A stretch of DNA of 64,000 nt from Burkholderia sp. Nafp2/4-1b. Its GTDB lineage: Bacteria > Pseudomonadota > Gammaproteobacteria > Burkholderiales > Burkholderiaceae. The notes under the pieces are model-generated. The model was not told where the DNA came from. It worked only from the letters and a program-made list of their open reading frames with translations, and ran no database searches. Numbering within the stretch: position 1 is the first letter of the stretch; each line of letters starts with the position of its first letter. A program made the position numbers and the translations under genes. Below, piece by piece: positions 53,250-62,539 of the stretch. The DNA is taken from assembly GCF_003635165.1 (NCBI RefSeq), contig NZ_ML058597.1:806001-870000 (forward strand), read 5' to 3'.

Positions 53250-55244
53250 ATGTGGCGAATACTCTTGCCCGCATGCCTGTTTGCGTCGATCACGGTGGCG
53301 TCGAGCACCTGCTCCGGCGCGGACCTGCATCCTGTTGCAGCACCGCGGGGCACTTCCGCGCACGCGCGGTCGGTCGAGCCGCATCGCGTCGCGCTCGTGA
53401 TCGGCAACGGTGCATATCGCGACCATCCGCTCGCCAATCCCGTTCATGACGCCGATGCGATGGGCAATGCGCTGCAGGCGCTCGGCTTCGACGTCATCAC
53501 GTTGCGCAACGCGACCCGGCAGCAAATGCTCGACGGACTTGCCGCGTTCGAGCACCGCATCGCGGGCAGCGGCACCGGGCTGGTCTATTTCGCAGGCCAC
53601 GGCGCCAACGTCGGTGGAACGACATGGCTTGCGCCGGTCGACGCCGACGTCGGCTCAGCGGCCGGCCTGTCGCGAACGGGGGTCGACCTGCAGACCGTGT
53701 TCAATGCGACGGCGTCGCAGCCGCACCGCGACCGCATCGATCTGATCGTTCTGGATTCCTGCCTGATCGCGCTCGCCGGCGCCGGCAACGTGGCAGCCCG
53801 CAAGCCGCCGCCGCATACGCTCGTCGCCTACGCGACAGCGCCTGGCGAAGGCGCGGCCGACGGCGCAACGCATGGCGTATACACGGCAGCGCTGCTGCAG
53901 ACGCTCGCGGTGCCGGGGCTCGGTGTCGCACAGGTGTTCGACCGTGCAGGCGCGATGGTCGAAAGCGTCACCGGGCATCGGCAGGTGCCGTGGATCGCGT
54001 CTTCCCTTGCCGATACGGCAGCGACGCTTGGGTTCAGCGGGCCGCGTCGCACCGGAGCCGGCACGGAACAGCGATCCGACGTGCTGGCCGATGTCGGCGC
54101 CGTCACGCTCGATAGCCGTGGCGTGATGCCGAAAGACAGTACCGAACAGTACGAAATCACGTTCTGGGAGTCGATCAAGGACAGCAAGGATGCGGGCGAC
54201 TACGAAGCCTATCTGAAGACCTACCCGAACGGCCGCTTCGCGCAGTTGGCGCAGGCGCGTCTCGCACGACTGCGCGCGGCCGCGCCGAAAGCGCCAGCGG
54301 CGTCCGCGGCATCCGCACCCGCGCAGACGGCGAGCCCCGCACCGGCCCCTGCCCCTGCCCCCGTTCCGACGCCGGCGCCGGCGCACGCGCTGCCGCCGGC
54401 ATCGGCATCGGCGTCGGCGTCGGCGTCGGCACAGCCTGCGCACACGCCTGGCTCACCGACGAAGGCACCGCCTCCCGCCGCGGCGGCGGCCCCCTCGGCA
54501 GCGCCGCAGAAAGGCGGTGCGACGACCACCGGTGAATTCCGCGATTGCCCTGCATGCCCTGCGATGCTGACGGTCAGCCCCGGGGCCTTCGCGATGGGCA
54601 GCAATTCGGGCGACCCATCGGAAAAACCTGCGCATCGCGTGACGCTCGATCATTCTTTCGCGCTCGCCAAATATGTGGTGACGGTCGCGCAATGGAACGC
54701 GTGCCGCGATGCGGGTGCGTGTCCGCGCCTGTCCAGCGACAGCAATGCGGCACCGAACGCGCCTGCGCGCGACCTGAGCTGGGACGATGCGCAGCTGTAC
54801 GTGAAGTGGCTGTCTAAAATAACCGGCAAGCCTTACCGGTTGCCGACCGAGGCCGAATGGGAATTCGCGGCCCGTGGCGGCACCGCGACGCGCTACTGGT
54901 GGGGCAACGAGATGCGGCCGGGCAACGCCAACTGCAAGGATTGCGGTTCACCGTGGCACGCCGATGCACCGGATAACGTCGGCTCGTTCGCGGCCAATCC
55001 GCTCGGCTTCTACGACATGGCGGGCGGCGTATGGGAATGGGTCAGCGATTGCTGGCACGCGTCGTACAGGAATGCGCCTGCCGACGGCCGCTCATGGGAC
55101 GAGCCGAATTGCCAGGTACGCGTCATCCGCGGCGGCTCGTGGCGTGATGGTGCAGGCTACATGCCCGTGTCGACACGCTTCAAGTACGACAGCAGCGTAC
55201 GTTATTCGGCAAACGGGTTTCGCGTGGCCCGGGACGTGAAGTAG
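53250..55244 (+). CDS. Secreted caspase-like / FGE-sulfatase (SUMF1) fusion
   Basis: The 664-residue protein has a signal peptide (about 1-23), a caspase-like p20 domain with the dyad H117 (YFAGHGAN) and C171 (VLDSCLIA), a short repeat-like segment (EAYLKTYPNGRFAQLAQARL), an Ala/Pro-rich linker, and a formylglycine-generating-enzyme-like domain (CPACPAMLTVSPGAFAMGSN to IRGGSWRDGAG, then NGFRVARDVK). The FGE-type domain may bind rather than oxidise. GGGGGG precedes the ATG. Fusions of this type are known in bacteria but their role is open. Confidence 0.85.
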   Translation: MWRILLPACLFASITVASSTCSGADLHPVAAPRGTSAHARSVEPHRVALVIGNGAYRDHPLANPVHDADAMGNALQALGFDVITLRNATRQQMLDGLAAFEHRIAGSGTGLVYFAGHGANVGGTTWLAPVDADVGSAAGLSRTGVDLQTVFNATASQPHRDRIDLIVLDSCLIALAGAGNVAARKPPPHTLVAYATAPGEGAADGATHGVYTAALLQTLAVPGLGVAQVFDRAGAMVESVTGHRQVPWIASSLADTAATLGFSGPRRTGAGTEQRSDVLADVGAVTLDSRGVMPKDSTEQYEITFWESIKDSKDAGDYEAYLKTYPNGRFAQLAQARLARLRAAAPKAPAASAASAPAQTASPAPAPAPAPVPTPAPAHALPPASASASASASAQPAHTPGSPTKAPPPAAAAAPSAAPQKGGATTTGEFRDCPACPAMLTVSPGAFAMGSNSGDPSEKPAHRVTLDHSFALAKYVVTVAQWNACRDAGACPRLSSDSNAAPNAPARDLSWDDAQLYVKWLSKITGKPYRLPTEAEWEFAARGGTATRYWWGNEMRPGNANCKDCGSPWHADAPDNVGSFAANPLGFYDMAGGVWEWVSDCWHASYRNAPADGRSWDEPNCQVRVIRGGSWRDGAGYMPVSTRFKYDSSVRYSANGFRVARDVK

Positions 55245-55280
55245 ATCGATTTCGAGGCGATCTACGCATCCGCGCTGAGC

Positions 55281-55468
55281 AAGGTGCCGCCGTCACCGCC
55301 GTTTTCTGGATCATCAAGATCCTGTCGACGACCGTCGGCGAGACCGGCGCCGACTATCTGGCCGTGCGCGCCGGCCTCGGCGTGCCGGTTACCGACGCGT
55401 TGATGGCCGCGCTGCTCGTCGGCGCGCTCGTGCAGCAGTGCCGCGCCAAAGCCAGTCGGTCGCACATG
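55281..55468 (+). pseudogene. Remnant of a COG4705 membrane protein
   Basis: After a one-base shift (KVPP to VTAVFW) the frame reads VTAVFWIIKILSTTVGETGA then DYLAVRAGLGVPVTDALMAA, the first two membrane segments of the COG4705 family. It then loses similarity. The start and the rest of the four-segment protein are missing. Confidence 0.6.
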
Positions 55469-55475
55469 AAACGCG

Positions 55476-55500
55476 AGAGGCGCGCTCCACACGCGCCTCT
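55476..55500. terminator. Hairpin between convergent genes
   Basis: AGAGGCGCG and CGCGCCTCT form a perfect 9-base stem with a 7-base loop. The T-run is short on both strands, so termination strength is uncertain. It lies between the caspase gene and the LuxR-type gene. Confidence 0.45.
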
Positions 55501-55613
55501 TGTACCGCATGACGCTGCGATCGTATTGCCGTACACCGGTTGACCGCGGTCGATGTATCGGCAGACGAATGCGCGCGATATCGATGCGGCAGCGTATGAC
55601 GTGCAGCCTGTGA

Positions 55614-56804
55614 TCAACCGAGCGGCACCACGCTCCCGAGCAGGATCCGCACGAGCGTCGCCTGCCGCGTCACGCCCGTCTTCGAGAAGATCGCACGCAG
55701 GTGCGTGCGTGCCGTGTTCTTGCTGATCCCCGATTCTTCGGCGGCTTCCTCGAGCGTGAGCCCATTCGTCAGCAGCAGCGCGAGCGACGTCTCGGCCGGC
55801 GTCAGGTCGAACAGCTTGCGGATGATTTCCTGCGCGCCCTGCGGCTTGCGGTCGGGATCGCGCAGGAACAGCGTGACGGCCGGCCGGCGCTTGTTGTCCT
55901 CCGACCAGTCGGACAGCAGCACGGTGCGCACCAGCAGCCCGAGGCGCGGCTTGTCGAAACCGCGCGTGATCGGCATCGCCTCGACGATCGCCGCGGCCGT
56001 GCCGTGATGCCCCATCACCGCATGACGGATCAGCCGCTTGAGCGTGCGGTTCTCCTGCGCATCGGTCGCCTCGATCGTGCCGCGCGCAATCGTCAGACCG
56101 TTGTTCTGCTTCAGGATCTCGTCGGCGACGCTGTTCGTGTCGATGATCGTGCCGTTCTCGTCGAGCGTGATCGTGCCGATCTGCATCCGGTTGATCGCGT
56201 TCGCGTAGATGGACCGCTCGACCTCGGCCGTATCGAGCCGCGAATGCAGCTCGACCGCGCGCTTCAGGTGCGGCAGCAGCAGTGCGCAAATCGCCTTGTC
56301 GCGCGCGGAGAACTGCTTCGACGCATGGTTGCGGCACACGCGGAACCGGCATTCGACGCCCGACGGCGCGCGCAGGTCCGCGCCGAGGATGTAGCGCACG
56401 TCCTGCGGCTTCAGGAACTGCTTGTAAAGTTCGCTCGACAGCCAGCCCGTATCGCCGAACACGTCGTCGACCGTCACCACGCGATCGGCCGGCAGGCCGA
56501 CGAACGGGTCGAGCGAATAGTAGTAGTTGTTGTACGACGCCTCGCCGTCACCCGGCACGACCGGCCCGAACTCCGACGCATGCACGGACAGCGGCGCGCG
56601 ACGGTCGCTCGCGGCCGCGCGCAGGATCAGCGTCACGTAATTGGCCTGCAGCAACCGGCGAACCATCTCGAGCGCGCCCGCCCACGGCGGCGTCTCCATC
56701 GGTCCCTGGTAGATGCGCGCCATCAGCTCGCTGAAATCCGCGACGCCGATGTCGGCCTCCTCGCTCGTTGACTGGCTCTCTTGCGGAGCCCATCTCGTCT
56801 CCAT
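55614..56804 (-). CDS. LuxR-family transcriptional regulator
   Basis: This 396-residue regulator has a long N-terminal sensory region with PAS-like strings (IGTITLDENGTIIDTNSVAD) and a C-terminal LuxR helix-turn-helix (LTPAETSLALLLTNGLTLEE, then SGISKNTARTHLRAIFSKTG). The ATG at 56804 has GGAG upstream; a longer frame starts at 56924. It is divergent from the hydrolase/ribBA unit. The ligand and targets are unknown. Confidence 0.8.
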   Translation of the reverse strand: METRWAPQESQSTSEEADIGVADFSELMARIYQGPMETPPWAGALEMVRRLLQANYVTLILRAAASDRRAPLSVHASEFGPVVPGDGEASYNNYYYSLDPFVGLPADRVVTVDDVFGDTGWLSSELYKQFLKPQDVRYILGADLRAPSGVECRFRVCRNHASKQFSARDKAICALLLPHLKRAVELHSRLDTAEVERSIYANAINRMQIGTITLDENGTIIDTNSVADEILKQNNGLTIARGTIEATDAQENRTLKRLIRHAVMGHHGTAAAIVEAMPITRGFDKPRLGLLVRTVLLSDWSEDNKRRPAVTLFLRDPDRKPQGAQEIIRKLFDLTPAETSLALLLTNGLTLEEAAEESGISKNTARTHLRAIFSKTGVTRQATLVRILLGSVVPLG

Positions 56805-57085
56805 CAGCACGCTCCATCCTCCATGCAACACGTTGTCGGTGCGATTCATCCGCGCCGCCATGATTAAGACCTGTCTTAATTCCGGCGTCATCGGGACATT
56901 CACTGAATGGTGAGCTTTGAGCATCCGGGCGCGCGAACCATCGTCCGATCGGATGATGTGACGGCCGGCCTGCTGCGCTGGAATGCCCGTCAGGCCGTGC
57001 CGACAAGCGTCCGGCGCGGGCTCAGGGAAAACCGCGACGCGGGTTTACCTGATTCAGACCGCATCCGATTCAGACAGGAGTTCCA

Positions 57086-58024
57086 ATGCCGCTCGACCCT
57101 CAGGCGCAGGCGCTGCTCGCCGCGCTCGCCCAGGCGCCCGCGATCGATTTCGATCAACTGACCATTGCCGCGTACCGCGCGAGCCTCGCCGGAGGCAGCG
57201 CCTTCGCGCCGGGCGACGCGATCGCGGCCGAAGAGGACTGGCAGATCCCCGCACCGGCGCGCGATCTGTCCGCACGACTGTATCGGCCCGATGCCGACGG
57301 CCCGTTGCCGCTGACCGTGTTTTTCCACGGCGGCGGCTTCGTCGCGTGCGGGATCGACTCGCACGCGAACCTGTGCCGCAGCCTCGCCCGACGGGCGCGC
57401 ACGCTCGTGCTGTCGGTCGATTACCGGCTCGCGCCCGAAGCGCGCTTCCCGGCGGCCGCACAGGATGCGTGCGATGCCGTGCGCTGGGCCGCCGCCAGTG
57501 CGCGCGACCTCGGGGCGCGCGCCGGCGCGATCGCCGTGGCCGGCGACAGCGCGGGCGGCAACCTGGCCGCGGTCGCCGCGCTGCAGTTGCGCGGTTCGGG
57601 CATCGCGATCGCGCATCAGTTGCTGCTGTATCCGGTCGTCGATTGCGCGACCGAACATCCGTCGTACGAATCGCTCGGCGACGGCTATTTCCTGACGGCG
57701 GACGCGATGCGCTGGTTCAAGCGCCAGTATTTCGACGACGGCGCCGACCGCGCGTCGCCGCTCGCGAGCCCGCTCGCCGTGGCCGATCTGTCGGGCACGG
57801 CGCCGGCCACGATCGTCAGCGCCGAGTTCGACCCGCTGCGCGACGAGGCCGAGGCATATGCGTTGCGGCTCGCGCAGGCCGGCACGCCGGTATCGCTCGT
57901 GCGCTGGCCGGGGCAACTGCACGGCTTCGCGAGCATGCTCGGCGCGGTCGACGCGGCCGACCGCGTGCTCACGTTCGGCGCCGACGCGCTGCGTCGCGCG
58001 TTCGACGCGACGGAGGCGCAATGA
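57086..58024 (+). CDS. HSL-type alpha/beta hydrolase
   Basis: The 312-residue esterase has the oxyanion motif HGGG, the nucleophile motif GDSAGG, the catalytic aspartate in [10 protein letters not shown] and histidine in GQLHGF. It belongs to the hormone-sensitive-lipase group. AGGAG precedes the ATG. Its stop overlaps the next gene start as ATGA. It should cleave a short-chain ester; the natural substrate is unknown. Confidence 0.9.
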   Translation: MPLDPQAQALLAALAQAPAIDFDQLTIAAYRASLAGGSAFAPGDAIAAEEDWQIPAPARDLSARLYRPDADGPLPLTVFFHGGGFVACGIDSHANLCRSLARRARTLVLSVDYRLAPEARFPAAAQDACDAVRWAAASARDLGARAGAIAVAGDSAGGNLAAVAALQLRGSGIAIAHQLLLYPVVDCATEHPSYESLGDGYFLTADAMRWFKRQYFDDGADRASPLASPLAVADLSGTAPATIVSAEFDPLRDEAEAYALRLAQAGTPVSLVRWPGQLHGFASMLGAVDAADRVLTFGADALRRAFDATEAQ

Positions 58025-59145
58025 CGCTCGCCAGTACACCGGAAATCGTCGACGAGCTGCGGGCGGGGCGGATGGTCCTGCTCGTCGACGAAGAGGATCG
58101 CGAAAACGAAGGCGACCTCGTGATCGCGGCCGACCATGTGACGCCCGAAGCAATCAACTTCATGGCGCGCTTCGGACGCGGGCTGATCTGCCTGACACTC
58201 ACCGCCGAGCGCTGCGAACATCTGAAGCTGCCGCCGATGGCCGATCAGAACGGCACGCCGTTCGGCACCGCGTTCACCGTCAGCATCGAGGCGGCCGAAG
58301 GCGTGACGACCGGCATTTCGGCGGCCGATCGTGCGCACACGATCCGTGCGGCGGTTCGCTCGGGAGCGCGCCCCGACGACCTCGTGCAGCCCGGCCATGT
58401 ATTTCCGATCGCCGCGCGCCCGGGCGGCGTGCTGGTGCGCGCGGGGCACACGGAGGCCGGCTGCGATCTGGCGGCGCTCGCCGGGCTCACGCCCGCGTCG
58501 GTCATCTGCGAGGTGATGAACGACGACGGCACGATGGCGCGGCTGCCCGAGCTGAAGACTTTCGCCGCGCATCACGGATTGAAGATCGGCACGATCGCGG
58601 ACCTGATCCACTACCGCCGAGAGCACGAATCGCTCGTCGAACGCGTCGGCGAACGGCCGCTGCATACGCCGTGGGGCCGGTTCCGCGCGATCGAGTATCG
58701 CGACACCGTGCACGGCGCGCCGCACCTCGCGCTGGTGCGCGGCGAGCCCGATCCCGCGACGCCCGTGCTGACGCGCGTGCACGAATGCCATTCGCTGCTC
58801 GACCTGCTCGACGCGGAACCGTCCGCGCATTCGTGGCCGCTGCACGCGGCGCTGCAGCGGATCGACGCGGCCGGCTGCGGCGTCGCGGTGCTGCTCGACT
58901 GCGACATGCGCGGCGACGCGATGCGAACGCCGGCCGGCGCCGCGCGCCGCGACGGCCGCGTGACGGGGATCGGATCGCAAATCCTCCGCGAGCTCGGCGT
59001 GCGGCGGCTGAACGTGCTGTCGAGCCCGTTCCGGCTGCCCGCGCTGTCGGGCCACGACCTGGAAATCATGGCGTTCATCCCGCTCGGCGACGACGATCCG
59101 GAAAGCGCGCGCACCGCGCCGGCAAGCACGGTGCGCGCGGCGTGA
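58021..59145 (+). CDS. ribBA: RibBA-like protein: DHBP synthase with degenerate GTP cyclohydrolase II
   Basis: The first about 200 residues are a good 3,4-dihydroxy-2-butanone-4-phosphate synthase ([28 protein letters not shown]), which makes a riboflavin precursor from ribulose 5-phosphate. The C-terminal half has the RibA fold, but the zinc cysteines are lost ([15 protein letters not shown] where the family has HSECLTGDVFGSxRCDC) and the catalytic RQEGRGIG string is replaced by [11 protein letters not shown]. Only the first activity is expected. The gene is coupled to the preceding hydrolase. Confidence 0.85.
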   Translation: MTLASTPEIVDELRAGRMVLLVDEEDRENEGDLVIAADHVTPEAINFMARFGRGLICLTLTAERCEHLKLPPMADQNGTPFGTAFTVSIEAAEGVTTGISAADRAHTIRAAVRSGARPDDLVQPGHVFPIAARPGGVLVRAGHTEAGCDLAALAGLTPASVICEVMNDDGTMARLPELKTFAAHHGLKIGTIADLIHYRREHESLVERVGERPLHTPWGRFRAIEYRDTVHGAPHLALVRGEPDPATPVLTRVHECHSLLDLLDAEPSAHSWPLHAALQRIDAAGCGVAVLLDCDMRGDAMRTPAGAARRDGRVTGIGSQILRELGVRRLNVLSSPFRLPALSGHDLEIMAFIPLGDDDPESARTAPASTVRAA

Positions 59146-59202
59146 TGCAGCGCTGACGGGCGCGCATCACCCGTGCTCGTGCCGGTTCAAGATCGCCCGT
59201 TT

Positions 59203-59301
59203 GACAGGCTATCGTTTGTTTTCATTAAATACAGCCTTGGGTTTGTATTTTGACGATACATACCATAGACTGTATTTTTCGATTACAAGCGATCGCCTGT
59301 C
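59203..59301 (+). promoter_or_regulatory. hipBA promoter with nested inverted repeats
   Basis: An outer repeat (GACAGGCTATCGTTTG at 59203-59218 and CAAGCGATCGCCTGTC at 59286-59301, 14 of 16 matching) encloses an inner repeat (AAATACAG at 59227-59234 and CTGTATTT at 59270-59277). The stretch is far more AT-rich than its surroundings and contains a TTGACG element at about 59250. These are good candidate operators for HipB autorepression. Confidence 0.6.
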
Positions 59302-59317
59302 ATTTCGCGGAGCGCCC

Positions 59318-59755
59318 ATGGCATTTCCTGTCCAGACCTTGAGCCAGTTGCGTCCGATCCTCGTCGGCTTCCGGAAGTCGGCGGGGCTCACGCAGGCGCA
59401 ACTCGCCGCCCGCCTCGGCGTGACACAGCAGTCATACGCGCAGCTCGAGGCGAATCCGTCCGCGGTCAGCATCGAGCGGCTCTTCAAGGTGCTGAACGTG
59501 CTCGGCGTTCGCCTGACGCTGGAGCCCGGTACGCCGAACGATGCACCGTCGCCGGACGACACCGCGCCCGCACCCGCGCCGAAGCGGGCGACCGCTGCAC
59601 GCGCACGCTCGACCGGGTCATCCGGTCCGTCCGGGTCATCCGATACACCCGTGCGCCCACCGGCCGCCGCGAAGGCGCAATCCGCCGCCGCGCGCAAGCG
59701 GCCTGCCGCGGCGACACCCGGCAAGCCGCGGAACACCACGCGGGAGGACTGGTGA
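59318..59755 (+). CDS. hipB: HipB-like XRE-family antitoxin
   Basis: The 145-residue protein has an XRE helix-turn-helix at about residues 12-68 (FRKSAGLTQAQLAARLGVTQ, then YAQLEANPSAVSIERLFKVL) and a long Ala/Pro/Lys-rich tail that is unusual for HipB. It should bind its own promoter and neutralise HipA. GGAG precedes the ATG at 59318. Its stop overlaps the hipA start region. Confidence 0.8.
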   Translation: MAFPVQTLSQLRPILVGFRKSAGLTQAQLAARLGVTQQSYAQLEANPSAVSIERLFKVLNVLGVRLTLEPGTPNDAPSPDDTAPAPAPKRATAARARSTGSSGPSGSSDTPVRPPAAAKAQSAAARKRPAAATPGKPRNTTREDW

Positions 59756-61092
59756 CGATGGCCCGCCGCCCACGCCACGATCGCCTCGACCTGTGGATGA
59801 ACGGCATCGCGGTCGGCTACTGGGAAGTCCGGCGCGGCGTCGAGCGCCTCGTCTATCTGCCGGCATGGATCGACGATCCGCAGGGGCGTCCGCTGTCGCT
59901 GTCGTTGCCGTTCACGCCCGGCAACCAGCCGCATCAGGGCGCGATCGTGGCCGACTATTTCGACAACCTGCTGCCGGACAGCCAGCCGATCCGCCGCCGG
60001 ATCGCGCAGCGCTACCGGCTCGGGTCGACCGCGCCGTTCGAGTTGCTCGCGTCGATCGGCCGCGATTGCGTCGGCGCGCTGCAACTGCTGCCGCCCGACG
60101 AGACGCCGGTCGACCTCCAGGCGATCGACGGCACCGCGCTCGACGACACAGCCGTGGCCGACGTGCTGCGCCACGCGACCGCCGCGCCGCTGCCCGGCCA
60201 TGCGGAGCCGGATGGCGAGCTGCGCCTGTCGATCGCCGGCGCGCAGGAAAAGACCGCGTTGCTGCGCCACCGCAACCGCTGGCTGCTGCCGTCGGGCAGC
60301 ACGCCGACCACCCATATCTTCAAGCTGCCGCTCGGGCGCGTCGGCAACATGCAGGCCGACATGCGCACGTCCGTCGAGAACGAATGGCTGTGCTCGAAGA
60401 TCGTCGCCGCGTACGGCCTGCCGGTCGCCGCGTGCGACATCGGCCGGTTCGACGACCAGAAGGCGCTGATCGTCGAGCGCTTCGACCGCCGCCCGTCCCG
60501 CGACGGCACGTGGATCCTGCGGCTGCCGCAGGAGGACATGTGCCAGGCGACCGGCACGCCGTCGGGCGCGAAATACGAATCCGACGGCGGCCCGGGCATC
60601 GCGACGATCATGGGCATCCTCGCGAATTCCGCCGATGCCGCGCAGGACCGCAGCAACTTCTTCGTCACGCAACTCGTGTTCTGGGTGCTCGCGGCCATCG
60701 ACGGCCATGCGAAGAACTTCAGCATCGCGCATCTGCCGGGCAATACGTATCGCAGCACGCCGCTGTACGACGTGCTGTCCGCGCATCCGATCATCGGCAC
60801 GCGACGCAACCAGCTGTCGCCGCGGCGCGCGCGGCTCGCGATGGCCGTGTGCGGAAAGAACCGCCATTACGTGATCGGCGACATCCAGCCGCGGCACTGG
60901 ATCGCACAAGGCGCGCGCGTCGGGCTGACCGAAGAGAACGTGCGCGCGGCCATGGCCGACGTGGCTGCACGCACCGAACCGGCGATCGCCGACGTCTCCT
61001 CGCGCATTCCAGCCGATTTTCCGGCCGATGTGGCCGACGCGATCTTCGACGGGATGCGCCGCCACGCACGCAAGCTGGGCGCGGCCGGCTAG
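59752..61092 (+). CDS. hipA: HipA-family serine/threonine kinase toxin
   Basis: The 446-residue protein has an N-terminal HipA domain and a kinase core with the ATP-loop string SIAGAQEKTALL, the catalytic DGHAKNFSI and the YDVLS metal-binding region. HipA of E. coli phosphorylates GltX and causes dormancy. The GTG at 59752 gives the best ribosome-binding-site spacing (GGAGG); the ATG at 59758 is an alternative. Confidence 0.9.
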   Translation: MTMARRPRHDRLDLWMNGIAVGYWEVRRGVERLVYLPAWIDDPQGRPLSLSLPFTPGNQPHQGAIVADYFDNLLPDSQPIRRRIAQRYRLGSTAPFELLASIGRDCVGALQLLPPDETPVDLQAIDGTALDDTAVADVLRHATAAPLPGHAEPDGELRLSIAGAQEKTALLRHRNRWLLPSGSTPTTHIFKLPLGRVGNMQADMRTSVENEWLCSKIVAAYGLPVAACDIGRFDDQKALIVERFDRRPSRDGTWILRLPQEDMCQATGTPSGAKYESDGGPGIATIMGILANSADAAQDRSNFFVTQLVFWVLAAIDGHAKNFSIAHLPGNTYRSTPLYDVLSAHPIIGTRRNQLSPRRARLAMAVCGKNRHYVIGDIQPRHWIAQGARVGLTEENVRAAMADVAARTEPAIADVSSRIPADFPADVADAIFDGMRRHARKLGAAG

Positions 61093-61231
61093 GTGCGACC
61101 GGCCAGGTGCGGCCGGCCAGGCGCAGCGTGCGCTGCCGCGCTTGCCGGCAGCGGGTCACCCACGCGGACGATGCGCGCCAGCCCCGGCTGCGCACAATGG
61201 TCGCCGTACCCATCCCCGACGCCCGCCCGAC

Positions 61232-62467
61232 ATGGAACCCGCCGCCCTCGATACCGCGTTCAGCCCGCTGCAGATCGGCCCGCTGACGCTGCGCAACCGC
61301 CTGATCAAGTCCGCGACCAACGAAGGGATGACGCCGAACGGCGTGCCGTCGCGCGCGCTCGTCGGGTTTCATGAGCGCATCGCCGAAGGCGGCGCCGCGC
61401 TCACGACCGTCGCATACTGCGCGATCAGCGACGACGGCCGCACGTTCGTCGACCAGGCACGGCTCGATGCGCGGACGGTCCGGCAATTCCGCCCGCTGAC
61501 CGACGCGGTGCATCGTCACGGCGCGGCCGCGTCCGCGCAGATCACGCACGGCGGCTGCTTCACGTTCCTGCCGTCGCTGTCGACGAAACGACCGTTGAGC
61601 GCGTCCGGCGGCTTCAACAAGGTGGGCGTGATGAGCGGCCGCTTCCTGAAGCAGGCGATGACGCGCGAGCAGATGACCGCCATCGCCGACGAATTCGCAC
61701 GGGCCGCCCGGCATGCGCGCGACGCGGGCTTCGACGCGGTCGAGATCCACATGGGGCACGGCTACCTGCTGAGCCAGTTCCTGTCGCCGCTGTACAACCG
61801 TCGGCGCGATGCGTACGGCGGCGATGCGGCACGCCGCGCGGCGTTCCCTGTCGAGGTGCTGCGCCGCGTGCTGGATGCGGTCGGCCGCGATCTCGCCGTG
61901 GTCTGCAAGATCGGCGTGACCGAAGGCGTGCGCGGCGGCGGCACCGCCGACGACGCATGCGAGATCGCGCGACAGCTCGAAGCCGAAGGCGCGCACCTGC
62001 TCGTGCTGAGCGGCGGGATGAACGTCGAGTCGGTGTGGCAGCTGTTCGGCAGCCCGCTGCCCGGCGATGCGCGCGCGAACGCCGATAACGCGATCGTGCG
62101 TGCGGCAATGGCGCTGCAGAAGCTCACCGAGCCGAAGATGGGCGCGTTTCGCGAGATGTATTTTCTCGAGCAATCGAAGCAGGTGCGCGCGGCCGTCCGG
62201 ATGCCGCTCGCCTATCTCGGCGGCGTGCGTTCGCGCGAGAACGTCGCGCTGGCGATGCGCGAAGGCTTCGACGCGGTCGCGCTCGCCCGCGCGCTCGTGT
62301 TCGAGCCCGGCTTCGTGAACGGCCTGCGCGACGGCCGGGTCGCGCAGTCGGGCTGCACGTCGTGCAACCGCTGCGTCGTATCGATGTACACGCCCGGCGG
62401 CACCGCATGCGTGCTCAACGCGCCGAACGATCCGGCGCCGAACCGCGTGCCGGCTGCGGGCGCGTGA
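61232..62467 (+). CDS. NADH:flavin oxidoreductase (old yellow enzyme family)
   Basis: This 411-residue protein is a single-module OYE-like TIM barrel: FSPLQIGPLTLRNRLIKSAT, SAQITHGGCF, DAVEIHMGHGYLLSQFLSPL with the catalytic-type histidine pair, and a short C-terminal cysteine cluster (CTSCNRC). There is no second flavin/NAD domain, but the cysteines resemble the 4Fe-4S site of 2,4-dienoyl-CoA-reductase-like enzymes. The ribosome-binding site is poor. Substrate unknown. It converges with the dioxygenase gene. Confidence 0.85.
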   Translation: MEPAALDTAFSPLQIGPLTLRNRLIKSATNEGMTPNGVPSRALVGFHERIAEGGAALTTVAYCAISDDGRTFVDQARLDARTVRQFRPLTDAVHRHGAAASAQITHGGCFTFLPSLSTKRPLSASGGFNKVGVMSGRFLKQAMTREQMTAIADEFARAARHARDAGFDAVEIHMGHGYLLSQFLSPLYNRRRDAYGGDAARRAAFPVEVLRRVLDAVGRDLAVVCKIGVTEGVRGGGTADDACEIARQLEAEGAHLLVLSGGMNVESVWQLFGSPLPGDARANADNAIVRAAMALQKLTEPKMGAFREMYFLEQSKQVRAAVRMPLAYLGGVRSRENVALAMREGFDAVALARALVFEPGFVNGLRDGRVAQSGCTSCNRCVVSMYTPGGTACVLNAPNDPAPNRVPAAGA

Positions 62468-62539
62468 CGCAGCGCGGCGCCGCTTCCGCAATGGCGGCGG
62501 TCGTGACGACCGCGGGCGCCCGGCTGCTGCGGGCGCTGC

